Positions 5,469-7,370 of a stretch of DNA of 7,370 bases are shown here, one piece after another. Each line of letters opens with the position of its first letter. Position 1 is the stretch's first letter. The DNA lies in assembly GCA_030640865.1 (NCBI GenBank), contig DAOWIP010000008.1, positions 1 to 7,370 of the forward strand, in the 5' to 3' direction. A model generated the notes under the pieces. That model did not search any database. It had not been told where the DNA came from and worked only from the letters and a program-made list of their open reading frames with translations. The translations under genes were made by a program, and so were the position numbers. The DNA comes from Sedimentisphaerales bacterium. Its GTDB lineage: Bacteria; Planctomycetota; Phycisphaerae; Sedimentisphaerales; SM23-30.

Positions 5469-7370
5469 TCATCCATTTTTTACAATTTCTATCGGGCATT
5501 GTGGCAGGACGTTCAGGAAGGCTCGGCCGTAGTTTTTTGTTACCACCCGCGAATCAAGGATCACCACAATCCCCTTATCTGTCCGTGTGCGGATCAATCG
5601 GCCGAACCCCTGTTTGAATTTGAGTATTGCTTCGGGCAGTTGATAATCGAAGAATGGACTGCCGCCCTCGTCCCTGATTTTCTCCAGCCTGGCCTGCAGC
5701 AGTGGATGGTCGGGCACAGAAAAGGGAAGTTTCACGATGATCACATTGCTCAGGCTTTCTCCCGGCACATCCACGCCCTGCCAGAAGCTGTCCGTCCCCA
5801 ATAGTACGCTGTTGGTATCACGGCGAAACTCATCTAACAGACTGGAGCGGTCTTTGCCTCTGCCCTGGGCCAGCAATGGCAATTCATTCTGATCGCAGAA
5901 TTCCTGCAGGTTCTGTTCCATCTGATGCAGTTGTTTGAAGCTGGTGAACAGGATGAAGGCTTTACCCTGGGTTTGGCGCAGGTATTTCTTTATTGCCTTG
6001 GTGGCGCCGGTAAGGAATTCCTGTTCTCGCGTGCGTGCTTCGGGCAGGTACGCTTCCACATATAGTTTAACCTGCTCGGGATAATTAAAGGGTGAGCCGA
6101 GTTGCAGTGCCTGAAAATTCTCAAGACCGAGTCGGGTGGTGAAAAACCCGAACCCTGTATGGTTGTTTTTGTCGTTATTTATTTTACGGCCGTGTGTGCT
6201 GAGTGTTGCGCTGGTCATAACGACTGAGTCGCAGGGATCGAACAGCACTTTTTTCAGTGTCGGTCCTATGTTAAGTGGTGCGGCGCAGACCACCGCCCGC
6301 CGATTCTGGGTACGGAAACTGCCTTCGACCCAATAAACGCAATCTTCAAGATTCTGGCTGACGAACAGGTGCGCGGAAGAGGCGAATTCACGGCAGCGAC
6401 CGGCGTAACTGGTAATTTCCAGTCGTTCCTGTTCGTCCTCCGTGTTTTTAGCCAGTTCGTTCATATTAACGCCCAGTTCGTCTAATGGTCCGCTCAGCAC
6501 ATTGGCAAACGCATCGGGCGAAAAGACCCGTCCATTGCCCTGCCGAGCGGTTGACTTGCTGTTCTGATTATTCGGATTAGTGTTTCGGTTGCCGCCGCCG
6601 GAAAACTTTTGAGCATCGAAAAAGGCCGACACTTCCGCGAAAAACGCGTCTTTGGCGTGGTGAGCCTTATCGATTAATTTCAGGTTGAATCGATTACGGT
6701 GGGCTGCCAGAATACCTTTTTCCGTTTGGGGGTTGAACAGCCTGTTGAGCAGAAAATTGACCTGGAAATTACTCAGTCTCAGCCCGAAGTGATTACTGGC
6801 GACTTGTTCGATATTATGCGCCTCATCGAGGATCACAGCATTAAATTTCGGCAGGATACTGCCTCCCTGCTGACGCACCGCCAAATCCGAAAAAAGCAGG
6901 GCATGATTGACGATAATCAAATCGCATCCGAACATTCGCCGCCGGGCCAGTTGATAGAAGCACGTCTTGAAATGTTGACAATGGCTGCCTGTGCAGGTAT
7001 TGCTGTCGCTGCAAACTGCCTCCCAAAGGTCTCTTGGCGGGGCCTGTTCCATACCGCTCAGTGAGCCGTCCGGGGTTTCCAGGGACCAGAGATAGATTTC
7101 CTCCAGCAGGTTGATATAGTTGCTGTCTTCGAATAGTGTAACCCCGCGTTGGCGGGCATGACTCAGGCGGCGTCGGCAGATATAATTTCCACGTCCCTTG
7201 GCCAAAGCCGCCGAAAATTTCACCTCGCAGACATCCTGAATGAAGGGTATGTCTATTTGCACGAGTTGTTCCTGCAGGGAGATGGTATAGGTGCTGATTA
7301 CGGCCTTTTTCTTGTTTTGGAGCGCCCAGTTCACCGCGGGAACGATATAGGCAAAGCTTTTACCGATCCC
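5469..7370 (-). CDS. dinG: DinG/XPD-family Fe-S ATP-dependent DNA helicase (N-terminus beyond the window)
   Basis: A superfamily 2 helicase of the DinG/YoaA/XPD group, which unwinds DNA 5'-3' and acts in repair and in clearing R-loops or G-quadruplexes. The frame stays open to the edge, where GIGKSFAYIVPA is the end of Walker A, so the GTG at 7334 is internal and roughly 40-60 residues are probably missing. Four cysteines fit the [4Fe-4S] site: one in NYICRRR (codon 7176-7178), then C-x4-C-x5-C in TCTGSHCQHFKTC, the spacing I recall for E. coli DinG. DEAH is at 6816-6827, followed by an arch-like region, SATLS (motif III), GTDSFWQGVDVPG (motif V) and QGFGRLIRT (motif VI). All key motifs are intact. 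An Asn/Gly-rich insert lies in the arch region. The gene converges on the ankyrin gene and is probably independent of it. DinG versus YoaA or another paralogue cannot be settled here. Confidence 0.93.
   Translation of the reverse strand, partial: GIGKSFAYIVPAVNWALQNKKKAVISTYTISLQEQLVQIDIPFIQDVCEVKFSAALAKGRGNYICRRRLSHARQRGVTLFEDSNYINLLEEIYLWSLETPDGSLSGMEQAPPRDLWEAVCSDSNTCTGSHCQHFKTCFYQLARRRMFGCDLIIVNHALLFSDLAVRQQGGSILPKFNAVILDEAHNIEQVASNHFGLRLSNFQVNFLLNRLFNPQTEKGILAAHRNRFNLKLIDKAHHAKDAFFAEVSAFFDAQKFSGGGNRNTNPNNQNSKSTARQGNGRVFSPDAFANVLSGPLDELGVNMNELAKNTEDEQERLEITSYAGRCREFASSAHLFVSQNLEDCVYWVEGSFRTQNRRAVVCAAPLNIGPTLKKVLFDPCDSVVMTSATLSTHGRKINNDKNNHTGFGFFTTRLGLENFQALQLGSPFNYPEQVKLYVEAYLPEARTREQEFLTGATKAIKKYLRQTQGKAFILFTSFKQLHQMEQNLQEFCDQNELPLLAQGRGKDRSSLLDEFRRDTNSVLLGTDSFWQGVDVPGESLSNVIIVKLPFSVPDHPLLQARLEKIRDEGGSPFFDYQLPEAILKFKQGFGRLIRTRTDKGIVVILDSRVVTKNYGRAFLNVLPQCPIEIVKNG

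Noticed and set aside
5499..5804. Plus-strand open frames within the helicase gene (also 6699-7064)
   Set aside because: They are antisense shadows of a gene with intact helicase motifs; their translations show no recognisable domain.

Overview
The window looks like bacterial chromosome of moderate GC, with genes closely packed on both strands. The combination of HlyD-type adaptors with a membrane-embedded M50 (site-2 protease type) protein that carries its own HlyD half is common in Planctomycetota, and an anaerobic Phycisphaerae-like planctomycete would fit. That placement rests on gene content alone and is tentative. There are no RNA genes, CRISPR arrays, insertion sequences or gene-free stretches over 300 bases.

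Region 1 (1-3687, plus strand) is an export or envelope module. It opens with the C-terminal end of an adaptor-like protein cut by the window edge (1-345). A 129-base gap follows, holding a good extended -10 promoter (404-412) and a dyad at its probable transcription start (422-437). Then come a secreted HlyD-type periplasmic adaptor (475-1419) and, six bases later and in the same reading frame, a 753-residue protein (1426-3687). The latter joins a cytoplasmic PqqD-like domain, an M50 metalloprotease membrane core with intact HEFGH and NVMP..FDG motifs, and a C-terminal HlyD-like adaptor half. A perfect 8-bp hairpin (1420-1437) starts right after the UAG of the adaptor gene and includes the AUG of the M50 gene.

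Region 2 (3684-5461, plus strand) starts with a possible 23-codon reading frame in an ATGA overlap with the M50 gene; its stop lies in the ribosome binding site of the next gene. That gene is visibly AT-rich and encodes a membrane-anchored or lipoprotein-like ankyrin-repeat protein with long flanks I do not recognise.

Region 3 (5469-7370, minus strand) is a DinG/XPD-type iron-sulfur DNA helicase that meets the ankyrin gene tail to tail with seven bases between them. Its N-terminus lies beyond the right edge. It is probably a housekeeping repair gene unrelated to the export module.

The most plausible functional unit is the adaptor plus the PqqD-M50-HlyD protein. A leader-peptide-binding type domain, an intramembrane protease and a periplasmic conduit on one chain suggest binding, cleaving and exporting a peptide or protein substrate. 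No substrate, ATPase or outer-membrane partner is certain in the window.
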